Numbered from the stretch's first letter, positions 6,601 through 15,569 are shown. The stretch: 25,867 nt of DNA from Prevotella sp. CAG:891 (GCA_000437675.1 FR901765.1:1-25867), one strand, 5' to 3'. Made by a program: numbers and translations. Notes: generated from the letters alone by a model not told the origin.

Positions 6601-8317
6601 CCGCGACGGAGGCAGCTTCGAAGGAAATGCCGCCCTGCACGACTTCCCCCTTAAACTGCTCAATGGTTTCCTTGTCGGAACCGATGTAGCTTTGCGCGGA
6701 AGGGCAGGGGGCGACTTGAAACTTTCGGGCACCACGGCGCAACCCCTTATCAATGGTAAACTCGATTTGGATTCGGCGCACATTTACTCCGATGTTTATG
6801 GTTTCGACTTCCGCACCGACGAACAAGCCGTCGAAATGAAAGACAGCCGTTTGATTTTCGATAATTACAACCTGTACTCCACGGGTAAACAGCCGCTCGT
6901 GCTGAACGGCGTGTTCGACATGTCGAACTTTGACCGCATCCGCATGGACTTCAACATGAAGGCACGCAACTTTGAGCTAATCAATACCCGCAAAAAGGCA
7001 AAGTCGATGGTGTTTGGCAAGGTCTACACCAACTTTATGGGTACGCTCAAAGGCACAACGAGCAACCTGAGCATTCGCGGACAGCTGGATGTGCTCGACC
7101 GCACCGACATGACCTACGTGCTCAAGGATTCGCCCCTTTCGGTTGACGACCGCCTGAACGATTTGGTACAGTTTGTCAGCTTTGCCGACAGCACCAAAGC
7201 TACGGTGACGAAACCCGTGCCCGAAGGCAGTTTTGACCTGACATTGGGCATCAGCATCAGCGATGCCGCCCGCTTTCACTGCAACCTCAGCGAAGACGGA
7301 CAAAGCTACGTAAACCTCGAAGGTGGCGGCGACCTGACCCTGCGCATGACGCAACAAGGCGATATGCGCATGACGGGACGCTTCACCGCCAACAGTGGCG
7401 AAATGAAATACGCTCTGCCCGTAATTCCGCTCAAATCGTTCGAACTCGTTCAGGGTTCGTCGGTTGAATTTACCGGCGATGTGATGAACCCCACGCTGAA
7501 CATTGCCGCCAAGGAACGCACCAAGGCAGTAGTCACCGAAAACGACAAACAGCGTTCGGTAGCCTTCGACGTGGGTGTGGCCATTACCAAACCGCTGAAC
7601 GACATGGGGCTGGAATTTACCATCGAAGCTCCCGAGGACCTGGCCATTCAGAACGAACTGGCAGCCATGTCGGCCGAACAGCGCGGAAAAGCAGCCGTTA
7701 CGCTCATGGCTACGGGCATGTATATGACCGACGAAAGCATGATGTCGGGTTCAGGCTTCAAGGCGAACAATGCGCTGAATGCCTTCTTGCAAAGCGAAAT
7801 TCAGAACATTGCCGGTTCGGCACTGAAAACCATCGACATCAACCTGGGCGTCGAAAGCGGAACGGCCGAAACCGGTACTAGCACCACCGACTACTCCTTC
7901 CAGTTTGCCAAACGCTTCTGGGGTAACCGCATCAGCGTAATCATTGGCGGTAAGGTGTCGACGGGTGCCGATGCTAAGAACTCGGCCGAAAGTTTCATCA
8001 ACAATGTGTCGGTGGAATACCGCTTGGACGAAAGCGCCACGCGCTATGTCAAAGTGTTCTACGACCGCAACAGTCAGGACCCCCTCGAAGGACAGCTTAC
8101 CAAAACGGGAGCCGGTTTGGTGTTGCGTCGAAAAACCGACCGCTTGAGTGAACTCTTCATTTTCAAAAAGAAAAAGCGCAAGCAGTTGCAGCAGGGCGAA
8201 AACGCTGCCACCCGGACCCTACCGGCGAACAAACGCGACAAACAGCCGGCTACCGGACTGCCCGCTACTCAGCCGGCGGTACTTCCTAAAAACACCAACC
8301 TCGACAAAGCAAAATGA
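3611..8317 (+). CDS. tamB: TamB-family (DUF490) envelope protein
   Basis: TamB is a large inner-membrane-anchored protein spanning the periplasm. With an Omp85 partner it supports assembly of outer-membrane proteins or lipid transport to the outer membrane. The 1568-residue product has a single N-terminal membrane helix (about 10-32, with ILLYLPPVQNF after it), an AsmA-like beginning, a long repetitive beta-rich middle of alternating short polar strands, and the conserved TamB C-terminal domain (about 1060-1510). A basic, low-complexity tail (KKKKRK, then Pro/Ala/Thr) ends it. The start ATG follows AATAAGGA, a reasonable ribosome binding region. Its stop overlaps the tamL start by four bases (ATGA), so the two are translationally coupled. 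Length and architecture are as expected for Bacteroidetes TamB. I see no defect. Confidence 0.92.
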   Translation: MKKTKKILKWLGIVILTPIALFLLLAILLYLPPVQNFAVHRVAENLSESMNMDIRVKKVRLAFPIDLAIHQVVAIEKRDTLFALNSLRLNVKMWPLLQGKAVVDGFGAYGLNIDTKSYIADTRIKGKAEELVAEANPIDWVNEFINVQRVKLRNADFDIALSDTAQKDTTSTPTRWRIEVAKANMENARVRLSMPGDTMRIGATLGLADLRGGVFDIGKNYYAVHRLELRRSEAIYDLPKETPVKGIDPNHIQASDIALIIDTLSYNNQGELRAGLRTATLKERCGLAVNKLRGQIWMDTTRLQLPALEIYTPHSAITANVAFDFRSFTEGKGGDCHADLRASIGRDDLAALARGYLDDAYLQAMPREPLTLHAQVDGNIDHLKIKELVARVPGVAKLTAQGNTHFVMQNHRTGDFKLELNTRNLQAIRQMLPKSVLQTVNVPDGIGARGTVGFTGNQYRANLLLTQGGGRLTAKANVNVDSEAYRLKATAQHFPVGHFVKDLPIGPFTGKLQASGVGFDPTGVRARLKADAAINQLTYDKYDLSGLQFDANLRNGQARATFQTGKNDWVTADGEIKAQISRKGYAVQLLANIEELDLYKLGVTADTLWVGTNIDIAARANRNFTAFDVEGGIRNNRFITERISSVAKDIAFNFATSKDTTTAALSAGDLALNLGSKGNVPLLSKHIARFADEMGIQIKNKAIDQEKLKTLLPVMSLYVRAGRDNPIYNLARMKGYSFNSAYLNLNADPLQGMTGDARMGAFSMGGLLLDTINTHIMQDSTGVKLNGIVKNNKKNPTPLEVQLQGYLLKAGAGLEVIYLDGQGKKGVDIGLRAELTDEGAYVHFYPEHPILAYRNFTVNKKNYIYLGKDQSIKADVDLLADDGTGLKIYGEPRDSLNDVTLSVNRVNLEELSSVLPYMPKLSGMLSGDVHVTAKKDKSELSAMASLDAQGFKYEGTPLGNVGIEALYLPKKGGEHQASAFISSNGEEVLACNGTYYDRDGGSFEGNAALHDFPLKLLNGFLVGTDVALRGRAGGDLKLSGTTAQPLINGKLDLDSAHIYSDVYGFDFRTDEQAVEMKDSRLIFDNYNLYSTGKQPLVLNGVFDMSNFDRIRMDFNMKARNFELINTRKKAKSMVFGKVYTNFMGTLKGTTSNLSIRGQLDVLDRTDMTYVLKDSPLSVDDRLNDLVQFVSFADSTKATVTKPVPEGSFDLTLGISISDAARFHCNLSEDGQSYVNLEGGGDLTLRMTQQGDMRMTGRFTANSGEMKYALPVIPLKSFELVQGSSVEFTGDVMNPTLNIAAKERTKAVVTENDKQRSVAFDVGVAITKPLNDMGLEFTIEAPEDLAIQNELAAMSAEQRGKAAVTLMATGMYMTDESMMSGSGFKANNALNAFLQSEIQNIAGSALKTIDINLGVESGTAETGTSTTDYSFQFAKRFWGNRISVIIGGKVSTGADAKNSAESFINNVSVEYRLDESATRYVKVFYDRNSQDPLEGQLTKTGAGLVLRRKTDRLSELFIFKKKKRKQLQQGENAATRTLPANKRDKQPATGLPATQPAVLPKNTNLDKAK

Positions 8318-10839
8318 TACAATCGCAATATCAAATCAAGCAAATCACGTGGCGCCTGTTTCCAGCCGTAGCCTTTTTGGGCTCGCTGGCGGCCTCGTGG
8401 TTCCTCACGGCCTGCTCTACTACCCGTGCCCTGCCCGAGGACGAGCAGCTTTACACGGGTATCGAGAAAATTGACTATAAAGACGACCCTGCCCGAATGC
8501 GCAAAAAGAAGTACCGCGATTCGACAGGCGTAATCATTGCCGTGGCCGATGCCGTGCAAGCCGTCGAAAAACTGTTAGACGGGAAAATGCCGAAGAACGT
8601 CGATTCGCTCCTTCATGTGAAGCGCGAACTGACCAAAGAGGAAATTAAGGCCCTGAAACAGCTGCAAAAGCAAAACGAAGCCGACTTTGCCACGGCGAAG
8701 GAAGAGGTGGAAGCCGTGTTGGCCTATCCGCCTAACAACTCCATCTTTGGTTCGTCGAGCATGAGCTGGCCGTGGAAAATAGGTTTGTGGGTACACAACG
8801 AGTTTCACGACAATCAAGGAAAAATTGGTAAATGGATTTTCAAAACCTTCGGCACCGACCCGGTACTCATCAGTTTGGTAAGCCCCGAAATGCGCGCCAA
8901 GGTAGCCACAAACACGCTGCATAACTACGGTTACTTTCAGGGCCATGTGGACTACAACATTTTGACGCAGAAAAATCCGAAGAAGGCGCGTGTGAGCTAC
9001 AGCGTAAAGGCCGGACAGCTTTATCGCCTCGACTCCATTGCCTATAAAGGTTATCCCGCTCGCATCGACAGCATTTTGCGCCTTGACGACCATAACCGCA
9101 AACTGCATAGCGGCGATGCGTTCAGCGTCGTAAACCTTTCGGCCGAACAAGTGCGCATTGAAGAACTGCTGCGTAACCACGGCTACTACTTTTTCAATGC
9201 TAACTATACCACTTTCCGTGCCGACACACTGATGCGCAAGAACAAGGTGCAACTGCAAGTGCAGCCCGCCCCCGAACGCCCCGAACGTGCCGACCACCCG
9301 TGGTACATAGGCCACACCAACATCAACATTCGCGAACGAAGCAACGCACCGCTTGATTCTACCATACGCCGCCGAAATTACACCTTTAATTATTCGGGCA
9401 AGAAAATGCCGCTGCGTGCCAATATGTGGCGCCATGCCATTACGCACCGTCGCGGCAAGCCCTACACGCTGCGCGACCAGCAAGTAACCCTTCAGAAATT
9501 AGGTTCGATGGGGATGCTCAGCCAAATGGACGTGAACTACGTGCCGCGCGATACCAGTGCGCAGTGTGATACGCTCGATATTTACGTATCGGCTGTAATG
9601 GATAAACTCTACGATTCGACCTTCGAAGTGAACGCCACGATGAAGAGTAACCAGCAGGTGGGTCCCGGTGTGTCGTACGAATTGGCGAAGCGCAATGCTT
9701 TCCGTGGTGGCGAAAAAGTGTCGTTCAAGATATTCGGCTCGTACGAATGGCAAACCGGCGCCGGCGCGCAAGGTGGCAATTCATTGCTCAATTCCTACGA
9801 ACTCGGTACCGAACTGGCCTTAAAGTTTCCGCGCTTTGTGTTTCCCGGCATCAGCCGTCGCCGCATGCGTTTTCCCTCGACGACCGACTTCAAACTCGAT
9901 GCCGACTGGAAGAACCGTTCAAAGTTCTACAACATGATCAGTCTGGGCTTAGGTGTTACTTACAGCTGGCACCGTCGTGAAAACCTGAAACATGATTTGA
10001 CGCTGTTCAACCTTGAGTTCGACCGTTTGAACCACACCACCCACGAGTTCGACAGCATCATGACTGCGAACCCTGCGCTCTACATTTCCATGCGCGACCA
10101 ATTTGTTCCCTCTATGTCGTACAGCATGACTTACCAGTCGTCGGCCTCGCGCCGCAACCCCTGGTGGGTGCAACTGACGCTGAAGGAAGCAGGTAACTTA
10201 ACCTCAGCCATTTACGCCATGACCGGCAAAAAGTTCAATGAAAAGAACAAAGAGCTGTTTGGCAATCCCTTTGCCCAATATGTGAAATTCACGGCTGAGG
10301 CTCACAAAACTTTCAAGTTTACCAAAGACGTGCATTTGGCCACGCGCCTGTTTGGCGGCATCATCTACAGTTATGGCAACAGCACGGCAGCCCCCTATGT
10401 CGACCAGTTCTATGTGGGCGGTGCCAATAGTATCCGTGCCTTTACCGTGCGCTCCATCGGTCCCGGTTCGTTCCGCCCGGTCGACAGTAAATACGCCTAT
10501 ATGGACCAAACCGGCGACATCAAGTTCGAGGCTAACGCCGAATTACGTGCCCGCTTGTTTGGCGACATTCACGGTGCCATCTTCCTCGATGCCGGCAACG
10601 TGTGGACGCTGCGCCACGACCCCAAACGTCCGGGTTCGCAGTTCAAGGGTTCCTCGCTCAAGCACATAGCCTTAGGCACGGGTGCCGGTTTGCGCTACGA
10701 CTTAGACTTCCTCGTGTTGCGCCTCGACTTAGGTATTGCCCTGCATGCGCCTTACAAAACGTCGAAATCCGGTTTCTACAACATCGAAAAGTTCAAAGAC
10801 GGCTTAGGCATACACTTTGCCATCGGCTATCCCTTCTAA
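8314..10839 (+). CDS. tamL: TamL: lipidated TamA/BamA-type Omp85 outer-membrane protein
   Basis: This is the outer-membrane partner of TamB. In Bacteroidota the TamA counterpart is a lipoprotein, termed TamL. The 841-residue product has a signal peptide ending in a lipobox, LTAC with Cys34, followed by STTRALPEDEQLYTG. POTRA-type domains follow (about 200-420), including a YNILTQKNPKKARVSYSV region, and then the 16-strand Omp85 barrel (about 430-841). The barrel shows the FYVGGANSIRAFTVRSIGPG segment, which resembles the conserved Omp85 substrate-folding loop region, and ends with an aromatic C-terminal residue (GYPF). The start ATG overlaps the tamB stop. Its closest alternative would be a surface-antigen D15 protein of another Omp85 branch, but the adjacency to tamB and the lipobox support TamL. 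Confidence 0.9.
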   Translation: MIQSQYQIKQITWRLFPAVAFLGSLAASWFLTACSTTRALPEDEQLYTGIEKIDYKDDPARMRKKKYRDSTGVIIAVADAVQAVEKLLDGKMPKNVDSLLHVKRELTKEEIKALKQLQKQNEADFATAKEEVEAVLAYPPNNSIFGSSSMSWPWKIGLWVHNEFHDNQGKIGKWIFKTFGTDPVLISLVSPEMRAKVATNTLHNYGYFQGHVDYNILTQKNPKKARVSYSVKAGQLYRLDSIAYKGYPARIDSILRLDDHNRKLHSGDAFSVVNLSAEQVRIEELLRNHGYYFFNANYTTFRADTLMRKNKVQLQVQPAPERPERADHPWYIGHTNINIRERSNAPLDSTIRRRNYTFNYSGKKMPLRANMWRHAITHRRGKPYTLRDQQVTLQKLGSMGMLSQMDVNYVPRDTSAQCDTLDIYVSAVMDKLYDSTFEVNATMKSNQQVGPGVSYELAKRNAFRGGEKVSFKIFGSYEWQTGAGAQGGNSLLNSYELGTELALKFPRFVFPGISRRRMRFPSTTDFKLDADWKNRSKFYNMISLGLGVTYSWHRRENLKHDLTLFNLEFDRLNHTTHEFDSIMTANPALYISMRDQFVPSMSYSMTYQSSASRRNPWWVQLTLKEAGNLTSAIYAMTGKKFNEKNKELFGNPFAQYVKFTAEAHKTFKFTKDVHLATRLFGGIIYSYGNSTAAPYVDQFYVGGANSIRAFTVRSIGPGSFRPVDSKYAYMDQTGDIKFEANAELRARLFGDIHGAIFLDAGNVWTLRHDPKRPGSQFKGSSLKHIALGTGAGLRYDLDFLVLRLDLGIALHAPYKTSKSGFYNIEKFKDGLGIHFAIGYPF

Positions 10840-10913
10840 CTCGCAGTTCCGATAGCTCCGATAGTCTCGCATAAGCCGCCTATAGGTTTAGCCCTTCTCC
10901 CAACGGAAAATAA

Positions 10914-10976
10914 AAAATCCCCGTTTCTTCTTTTACTCCTTGGTTAGGGAGTTGGGAAGAAACGGGGATTTTGTTT
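10914..10976 (+). terminator. Long hairpin terminator after tamL
   Basis: A perfect 17-bp stem (10914-10930 with 10956-10972, core AAATCCCCGTTTCTTC) encloses a loop with its own small ACTCC/GGAGT stem and ends in TTTTGTTT. It lies 75 bases after the tamL stop. The stem could also work on the minus strand. Confidence 0.85.
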
Positions 10977-11086
10977 AGAAAGTGTTTCAAGTCAAAAGGA
11001 GTCGATGTGCCGCATACAAAATACAGGTGCAGCAATCGTCCGGGAGAGTAGCAAAAAGGCATTTGTGCGTAGCATTTGGCTGAGCC

Positions 11087-11214
11087 TTCGGTTTGCACTG
11101 ACATTGCACTCGCGAAGTCAGGCTTCACCTCAGCATTGATAAGCCGCACTTTAGCCTAAACGGATGAAAAAACAGTATTCCTTATTTATTCATTCAGCGT
11201 TCTTTGACATTTTG
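11087..11214. repeat. Dispersed repeat, copy 2 (behind tamL)
   Basis: This stretch shares three segments with 3259-3390. On the minus strand it lies in an open frame (10880-11149) reading NAEVKPDFASAMSVQTEG and onward, but that frame runs into the tamL terminator and is best explained as repeat sequence, not a gene. The rest of the 10840-11335 gap holds only the tamL terminator and a short CAGGTAGGCCTG inverted repeat (about 11234-11245). No clear terminator for prmA is visible. Confidence 0.65.
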
Positions 11215-11335
11215 TTACAACAGAAAGTAAGGCAGGTAGGCCTGTCTGAAATCCCTGATGCGTCGTTGGGTTTTACCCTACGCTTTTGCTACTGAACTAA
11301 TCGTCCTCTCTTTGGTACACCACATCGTGGCACAA

Positions 11336-12250
11336 TTACTTGCGCAACTTGATGCACGCCCAACCATCGAGCACACGCTCATCAGTGAGCGTCAGCCCCT
11401 GGCGTTCAGCTTCGGCCACCAGTTGAGGCACGTCTGTGTCGTAGAAACCACTCATATATATATGTGCACCCGGCTTCATGCAAGCCACATAATATTTCAA
11501 GTCGTTGAGCAAAATGCCCAAGTTGATATTGGCAATCACCAAGTCGAACGGGCCGCGTCCCTCCAGACTCAAAGCATTGCCCAGTTCCACATCGATGCCA
11601 TCCAAATGGTTCAAGTCAATGTTCTCACGCGAGTTGTTTACGCACCATTCGTCCACATCAATAGCCAAACAATGCTTAGCCCCACGCATACGGGCTAAAA
11701 TGGCCAGGATGCTGGTGCCGCAGCCCATGTCGAGCACCTCAAGCCCATTCAAGTCATCCTCGAGCAAGCGGCTGATCATTTGCGAAGTAGTGGCATGGTG
11801 TCCTGTGCCAAACGACATCTTCGGGTTAATCGTGATGCTGTATTCAGCCTGCGGCACATTTTCGTGAAACGTGCTGGCAATGACGCAGCGTCCGTCGACC
11901 ACGAGCGGTTGGAAATAATTCTTTTCCCACTCCTCGTTCCAGTCCTTATCTTCAGCCTCGACCATTTCGTAGCTGATGGTCACTTCCGGCAGCGGAAACT
12001 GTTCAACCACTTCGCGCAATGCCTCCTCGTCGTAAAGCGCCTTTTGAATGTAGCAGTGAAATTGTCCTGCATCTGTCAGTTCAGCCATTTCGGGTGCCTC
12101 AGGGTTAGCCGCACGTTCCGTAACGGGGCGGTCGAGTTCGTTGGTATGAACAAAACTGTCGAAACCTATTTCGGCCAGCATAGCCGACAATACATCGTGC
12201 ACAGCCTCGTTCGCCGGCTGCGTGTTAAACGTAAATTCCAAGTATTGCAT
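11336..12250 (-). CDS. prmA: Ribosomal protein L11 methyltransferase PrmA
   Basis: PrmA uses S-adenosylmethionine to methylate ribosomal protein L11 in the cytoplasm. The 304-residue product has the small N-terminal substrate-binding domain (about 1-100), a DWNEEWEKNY linker (about 103-112), and a Rossmann methyltransferase domain. Visible motifs are MSFGTGHHATT (145-155), the SAM-binding VLDMGCGTSILAI (172-184), AIDVDE (196-201), and ANINLGILL (240-248), the usual PrmA NxxxxxL motif. The length is normal for Bacteroidetes. The gene is divergent from the transporter gene, with 279 bases between them, and stands alone. Confidence 0.95.
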   Translation of the reverse strand: MQYLEFTFNTQPANEAVHDVLSAMLAEIGFDSFVHTNELDRPVTERAANPEAPEMAELTDAGQFHCYIQKALYDEEALREVVEQFPLPEVTISYEMVEAEDKDWNEEWEKNYFQPLVVDGRCVIASTFHENVPQAEYSITINPKMSFGTGHHATTSQMISRLLEDDLNGLEVLDMGCGTSILAILARMRGAKHCLAIDVDEWCVNNSRENIDLNHLDGIDVELGNALSLEGRGPFDLVIANINLGILLNDLKYYVACMKPGAHIYMSGFYDTDVPQLVAEAERQGLTLTDERVLDGWACIKLRK

Positions 12251-12383
12251 AGTTCATCAATTCGTTGTATGGGGTAATCCCCCAAGTTAAAAAGTAGGGT
12301 ACAGCTGAGAAGTTATCATCGCAAATCGGATTTTAACACTCGCTGATGAGGCTGAATTTCAAGTTAAACAGTCTCCTTATCGG

Positions 12384-12391
12384 CAAAGTTA
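12384..12391 (-). promoter_or_regulatory. Candidate -7 box for prmA
   Basis: On the minus strand this reads TAACTTTG followed by C, a full match to TAnnTTTG and identical to the box upstream of the TonB-dependent receptor. The -33 element is not clear. The leader to prmA would be about 125 bases. Confidence 0.4.
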
Positions 12392-12435
12392 CCCACAATC
12401 TTGCAATAAAATGTAGTTATTTGGTTTTTTCTGTT

Positions 12436-12443
12436 TAATTTTG
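12436..12443 (+). promoter_or_regulatory. Candidate -7 box for the AspT-type transporter
   Basis: TAATTTTG followed by C is a full match to the Bacteroidetes -7 consensus, about 87 bases before the transporter start codon. The only upstream TTTG (12420-12423) is too close for the usual 19-base spacing, so the -33 part is weak or absent. Confidence 0.45.
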
Positions 12444-12529
12444 CAACATTCTTATATCGGAAAAACACCCCGACTAAAACAGTAGAAAGTAAATTCATTT
12501 TCTAACTTTATATTATTTTCATTTTCACT

Positions 12530-14245
12530 ATGGATTGGTTTCAATCTCTATTTGTCGCAACCGATTCTGTAGCCCATATTGTGTTGCTCTATGCCCTGGT
12601 TATTGCTCTGGGTGTAGGACTTGGTAAAATCAAGTTCGGCAGCATTTCTTTAGGGGTTACCTTCGTGTTGTTTGCGGGCATTGTCGTGGGTCACATTTAC
12701 AATGCCATGGGCATTCACGATCCCGATGGTGGTTTTGCTTGTCCCGCAAAAGTAATGACGTTCATTCAGGACTTTGGTCTGATATTGTTCGTCTATTGTA
12801 TTGGCCTTCAGGTAGGTCCGGGTTTCTTCCAGTCGTTTAAGAAGGGCGGCTTGCAGATGAACCTCATCACCGTAGGCATCGTGTTGCTCAACGTCGTCAC
12901 CATGTTGGCGCTTTACTATTTGGTGTTCGACACTTCTGACCCCACCTCCTTGCCAATGGCCGTTGGTGTGCTGTATGGTGCAGTAACTAATACTCCCGGT
13001 TTAGGTGCAGCTCAGGAAGCCATTACCACTCTTGGCATCAACATGGGCGGACAGAACATTGCATCGGGTTACGCCTGTGCCTATCCCTTGGGTGTAGTCG
13101 GCATTATTGCTGCTACCATTGCCATTCGCTACATTTTGCGCATCAAGCTCGAAGAAGAAGAAGAGCAAATTCGCCATTCACAGGAGGACGACCCCCATGC
13201 CAAGCCTTACCACATGTCGTTGCGTGTGGAAAATGCTGCACTTGAAGGTAAAACCTTTGGTCAGCTCACCGAGTTCCTTGGCCGTACCTTCGTTTGTACG
13301 CACTACAAGCACGGCGATGAAATTTTCTCGCCCAACAAAGAAACCAAACTCAGCGTTGGCGACGAAATGAACGCTGTTTGTGCCGAAGACGACGCTGAAG
13401 CTGTGATTGCCTTTATCGGTAGCAGCATCGAAGTGGACTGGCAAGCTGAAAAGTCGCCTATCATTTCAAAGCGAATCCTCGTGACACAGCCCGAAGTAAA
13501 CGGAAAGACCTTCGGACAAATGCACTTCAGCACCATGCACGGTGTGAACGTTACGCGTATCACCCGTACGGGTATGAATCTGTTTGCCGACAATTCGCTC
13601 CGCATTCAGATTGGCGACCGCCTCATGGTCGTGGGTCCTGAGGACTGCGTAACGCGCGTTGAACGCCTTTTGGGTAACTCTATCAAACGCCTTGACCACC
13701 CCAACGTAGGTGCCATTTTCCTGGGTATCCTCGTTGGTATCGTCTTTGGTAGCATTCCCTTCCAGTTCCCCGGCATGGCCACGCCCCTCAAGTTAGGTTT
13801 GGCAGGTGGTCCGCTCATCATCGCCATTCTCGCCGGTTGCTATGGCTACAAGTTCCACCTCGTGACTTACACCACCACCTCGGCTAACCTTTTGCTGCGC
13901 GAAATCGGTTTGATTCTCTTCCTTGCCTCAGTAGGTATCAAGGCAGGTTCAAACTTCTGGTCGACCGTAGTTGAAGGCGACGGTATAACCTACGTTTGGG
14001 TAGGTTTCCTTATCACCGTCATTCCCTTGCTCATCATGGGCACCATCGGCCGTTTGAAGTTCAAACTCAATTATTTCACGCTCATGGGTGTGATTGCCGG
14101 TTCAACGACCGACCCCCCTGCACTGGGCTATGCTAACCAAACTGCCAACAACGATGCAGCATCCGTAGGTTACTCCACGGTTTACCCCTTGGCCATGTTC
14201 CTGCGAATCCTTGTAGCGCAATCCATTATTCTGTTCCTCTGTTAA
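12530..14245 (+). CDS. AspT/YidE-type putative transporter with RCK_C domains
   Basis: This is an inner-membrane transporter of the aspartate:alanine exchanger family (Asp-Al_Ex, as in AspT, YidE and YbjL). The substrate is not known. The 571-residue product has two membrane halves flanking a cytosolic part. The N-terminal half has about five helices (16-205) and holds the TNTPGLGAA motif (153-161). Residues about 215-385 form two TrkA-C (RCK_C) regulatory domains, each with a KTFGQ segment (NGKTFGQ in the second). The C-terminal half (about 390-571) holds the matching TTDPPALG motif (526-533). This internal duplication is typical of the family. The start at ATG 12530 follows an AT-rich leader. 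It is a single-gene unit between prmA (divergent) and rfbB (convergent). Confidence 0.9.
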   Translation: MDWFQSLFVATDSVAHIVLLYALVIALGVGLGKIKFGSISLGVTFVLFAGIVVGHIYNAMGIHDPDGGFACPAKVMTFIQDFGLILFVYCIGLQVGPGFFQSFKKGGLQMNLITVGIVLLNVVTMLALYYLVFDTSDPTSLPMAVGVLYGAVTNTPGLGAAQEAITTLGINMGGQNIASGYACAYPLGVVGIIAATIAIRYILRIKLEEEEEQIRHSQEDDPHAKPYHMSLRVENAALEGKTFGQLTEFLGRTFVCTHYKHGDEIFSPNKETKLSVGDEMNAVCAEDDAEAVIAFIGSSIEVDWQAEKSPIISKRILVTQPEVNGKTFGQMHFSTMHGVNVTRITRTGMNLFADNSLRIQIGDRLMVVGPEDCVTRVERLLGNSIKRLDHPNVGAIFLGILVGIVFGSIPFQFPGMATPLKLGLAGGPLIIAILAGCYGYKFHLVTYTTTSANLLLREIGLILFLASVGIKAGSNFWSTVVEGDGITYVWVGFLITVIPLLIMGTIGRLKFKLNYFTLMGVIAGSTTDPPALGYANQTANNDAASVGYSTVYPLAMFLRILVAQSIILFLC

Positions 14246-14274
14246 ACACAGCTGAACACACTGATTTAAAAATT

Positions 14275-14314
14275 ACAGACACCGACAGCACAACACTGCC
14301 GGTGTCTGTTTTTT
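14275..14314 (+). terminator. Terminator after the transporter gene
   Basis: ACAGACACCG (14275-14284) pairs with CGGTGTCTGT (14300-14309), and six T follow. It lies 30 bases after the transporter stop codon. Confidence 0.85.
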
Positions 14315-14342
14315 GGGGGGGTGGGTACTCACTCAAATGAAA

Positions 14343-14391
14343 ATGGCGCAACACGCGGGAATGCAGCCCATGTGTTGCGCCATGTTTTTTT
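14343..14391. terminator. Hairpin between convergent transporter and rfbB genes
   Basis: ATGGCGCAACAC (14343-14354) pairs perfectly with GTGTTGCGCCAT (14372-14383). A T-run follows on the plus strand, and a shorter one (CCATTTTC) on the minus strand. It probably ends rfbB transcripts from the minus side and backs up the transporter terminator. Confidence 0.75.
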
Positions 14392-14429
14392 AAAAAACGA
14401 GATGAAGGCACTCAGTGCCGGTTGGCTGT

Positions 14430-15569
14430 TTACTTTTTGCCATACATCTGGTCGTAGTACTTTTGGTAATCGTCGCCACTCACCGCCTCAATCCAGGCAT
14501 GGTTTTCCAGGTTCCAGCGAATGGTTTTTACGATACCCGTTTCAAAGTCCGTTTCAGGATACCAGCCCAAGTCTGCTTTGATTTTCGATGGGTCGATGCC
14601 GTAGCGTTGGTCGTGTCCCAAGCGGTCCTTCACAAAGGTAATCAAGTCCTCGTTAATCCAGTCAACGCTGATGTTGCCCTCGGCATCGCGTTCCTGCTTT
14701 TTGAGCAAGGTGCGGAATTTCGGTTCGGCCAGCATCAAGTCGTGGATGGTGTGGATAATGATTTTTACAATCTGAATGTTCTGACGTTCGTTGTGTCCGC
14801 CCACATTGTAAATACATCCGTTTTCGCCCTGGTTAATCACCATGTCGATGGCCTTGCAGTGGTCTTCGACGTAGAGCCAGTCGCGCACGTTTTCGCCCTT
14901 ACCATAAACAGGCAGCTTTTTGCCTTCGAGAATGTTGTTGATAACCAGCGGAATCAACTTTTCGGGGAACTGGTAGGGGCCGTAGTTGTTTGAGCAGCGC
15001 GTAATGCTCACCGGCATGTGGTAAGTGTCGCGGTAGGCACAAACAAAGTGGTCGGCCGACGTTTTCGACGCACTGTAGGGGCTGTGCGGGCAAAGCGGCG
15101 TTTCCTCCGTGAAATAGCCTTCGGGGCCGAGCGAGCCATACACCTCGTCGGTCGAAACCTGGTGGAAACGTACACCCGGACGCCAGGTGGGGTAGCCGTG
15201 TTCGTCGCGACCCATCACCCATGCTGCGCGAGCCGCATCGAGCAAGTTCTGCGTACCAAGGATATTGGTGTTGAGGAACAGCTGGGGATTCTCAATGCTG
15301 CGGTCCACATGGCTTTCGGCAGCAAAGTTAACCACCACATCAAAGCGGTAGTCGGCAAACAGACTGTCGACAAGCGCGCGGTCGCAAATGTCGCCTTTCA
15401 CGAAAAAGCAACGCTCATTGTCGATGTCGCCGGCAATGGTTCCCAGATATCCGGCATAAGTGAGCAAATCGAGCACCACAATGCGCACATTGTCGTATTT
15501 GCCCAACATGTACTTCACGTAGTTGGCGCCGATAAAACCGGCAGCACCTGTCACTAAATATGTTTTCAT
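14430..15569 (-). CDS. rfbB: dTDP-glucose 4,6-dehydratase RfbB
   Basis: RfbB converts dTDP-glucose to dTDP-4-keto-6-deoxyglucose, the second step towards dTDP-rhamnose and related sugars of surface polysaccharides. The frame is open further upstream to 15716, but the conserved protein starts at ATG 15569 (MKTYLVTGAAGFIG), giving 379 residues. Visible are the NAD-binding GAAGFIG (8-14), NFAAESHVDRS (81-91), the catalytic TDEVYG region (140-145), the YSASK motif with Tyr165 and Lys169, and RCSNNYGPYQFPEKLIP (191-207). It lies 82 bases downstream of ksgA on the same strand. The other rhamnose genes (rmlA, C, D) are not in the window, so it is detached from a complete cluster. Confidence 0.95.
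   Translation of the reverse strand: MKTYLVTGAAGFIGANYVKYMLGKYDNVRIVVLDLLTYAGYLGTIAGDIDNERCFFVKGDICDRALVDSLFADYRFDVVVNFAAESHVDRSIENPQLFLNTNILGTQNLLDAARAAWVMGRDEHGYPTWRPGVRFHQVSTDEVYGSLGPEGYFTEETPLCPHSPYSASKTSADHFVCAYRDTYHMPVSITRCSNNYGPYQFPEKLIPLVINNILEGKKLPVYGKGENVRDWLYVEDHCKAIDMVINQGENGCIYNVGGHNERQNIQIVKIIIHTIHDLMLAEPKFRTLLKKQERDAEGNISVDWINEDLITFVKDRLGHDQRYGIDPSKIKADLGWYPETDFETGIVKTIRWNLENHAWIEAVSGDDYQKYYDQMYGKK

Noticed and set aside
8575..9483. Minus-strand open frame (302 residues) inside tamL
   Set aside because: Antisense to the Omp85 gene, no domain, composition typical of reverse-strand shadows.
10880..11149. Minus-strand frame of 89 residues behind tamL
   Set aside because: It consists of the dispersed repeat plus the arms of the tamL terminator; no start signal or family support.
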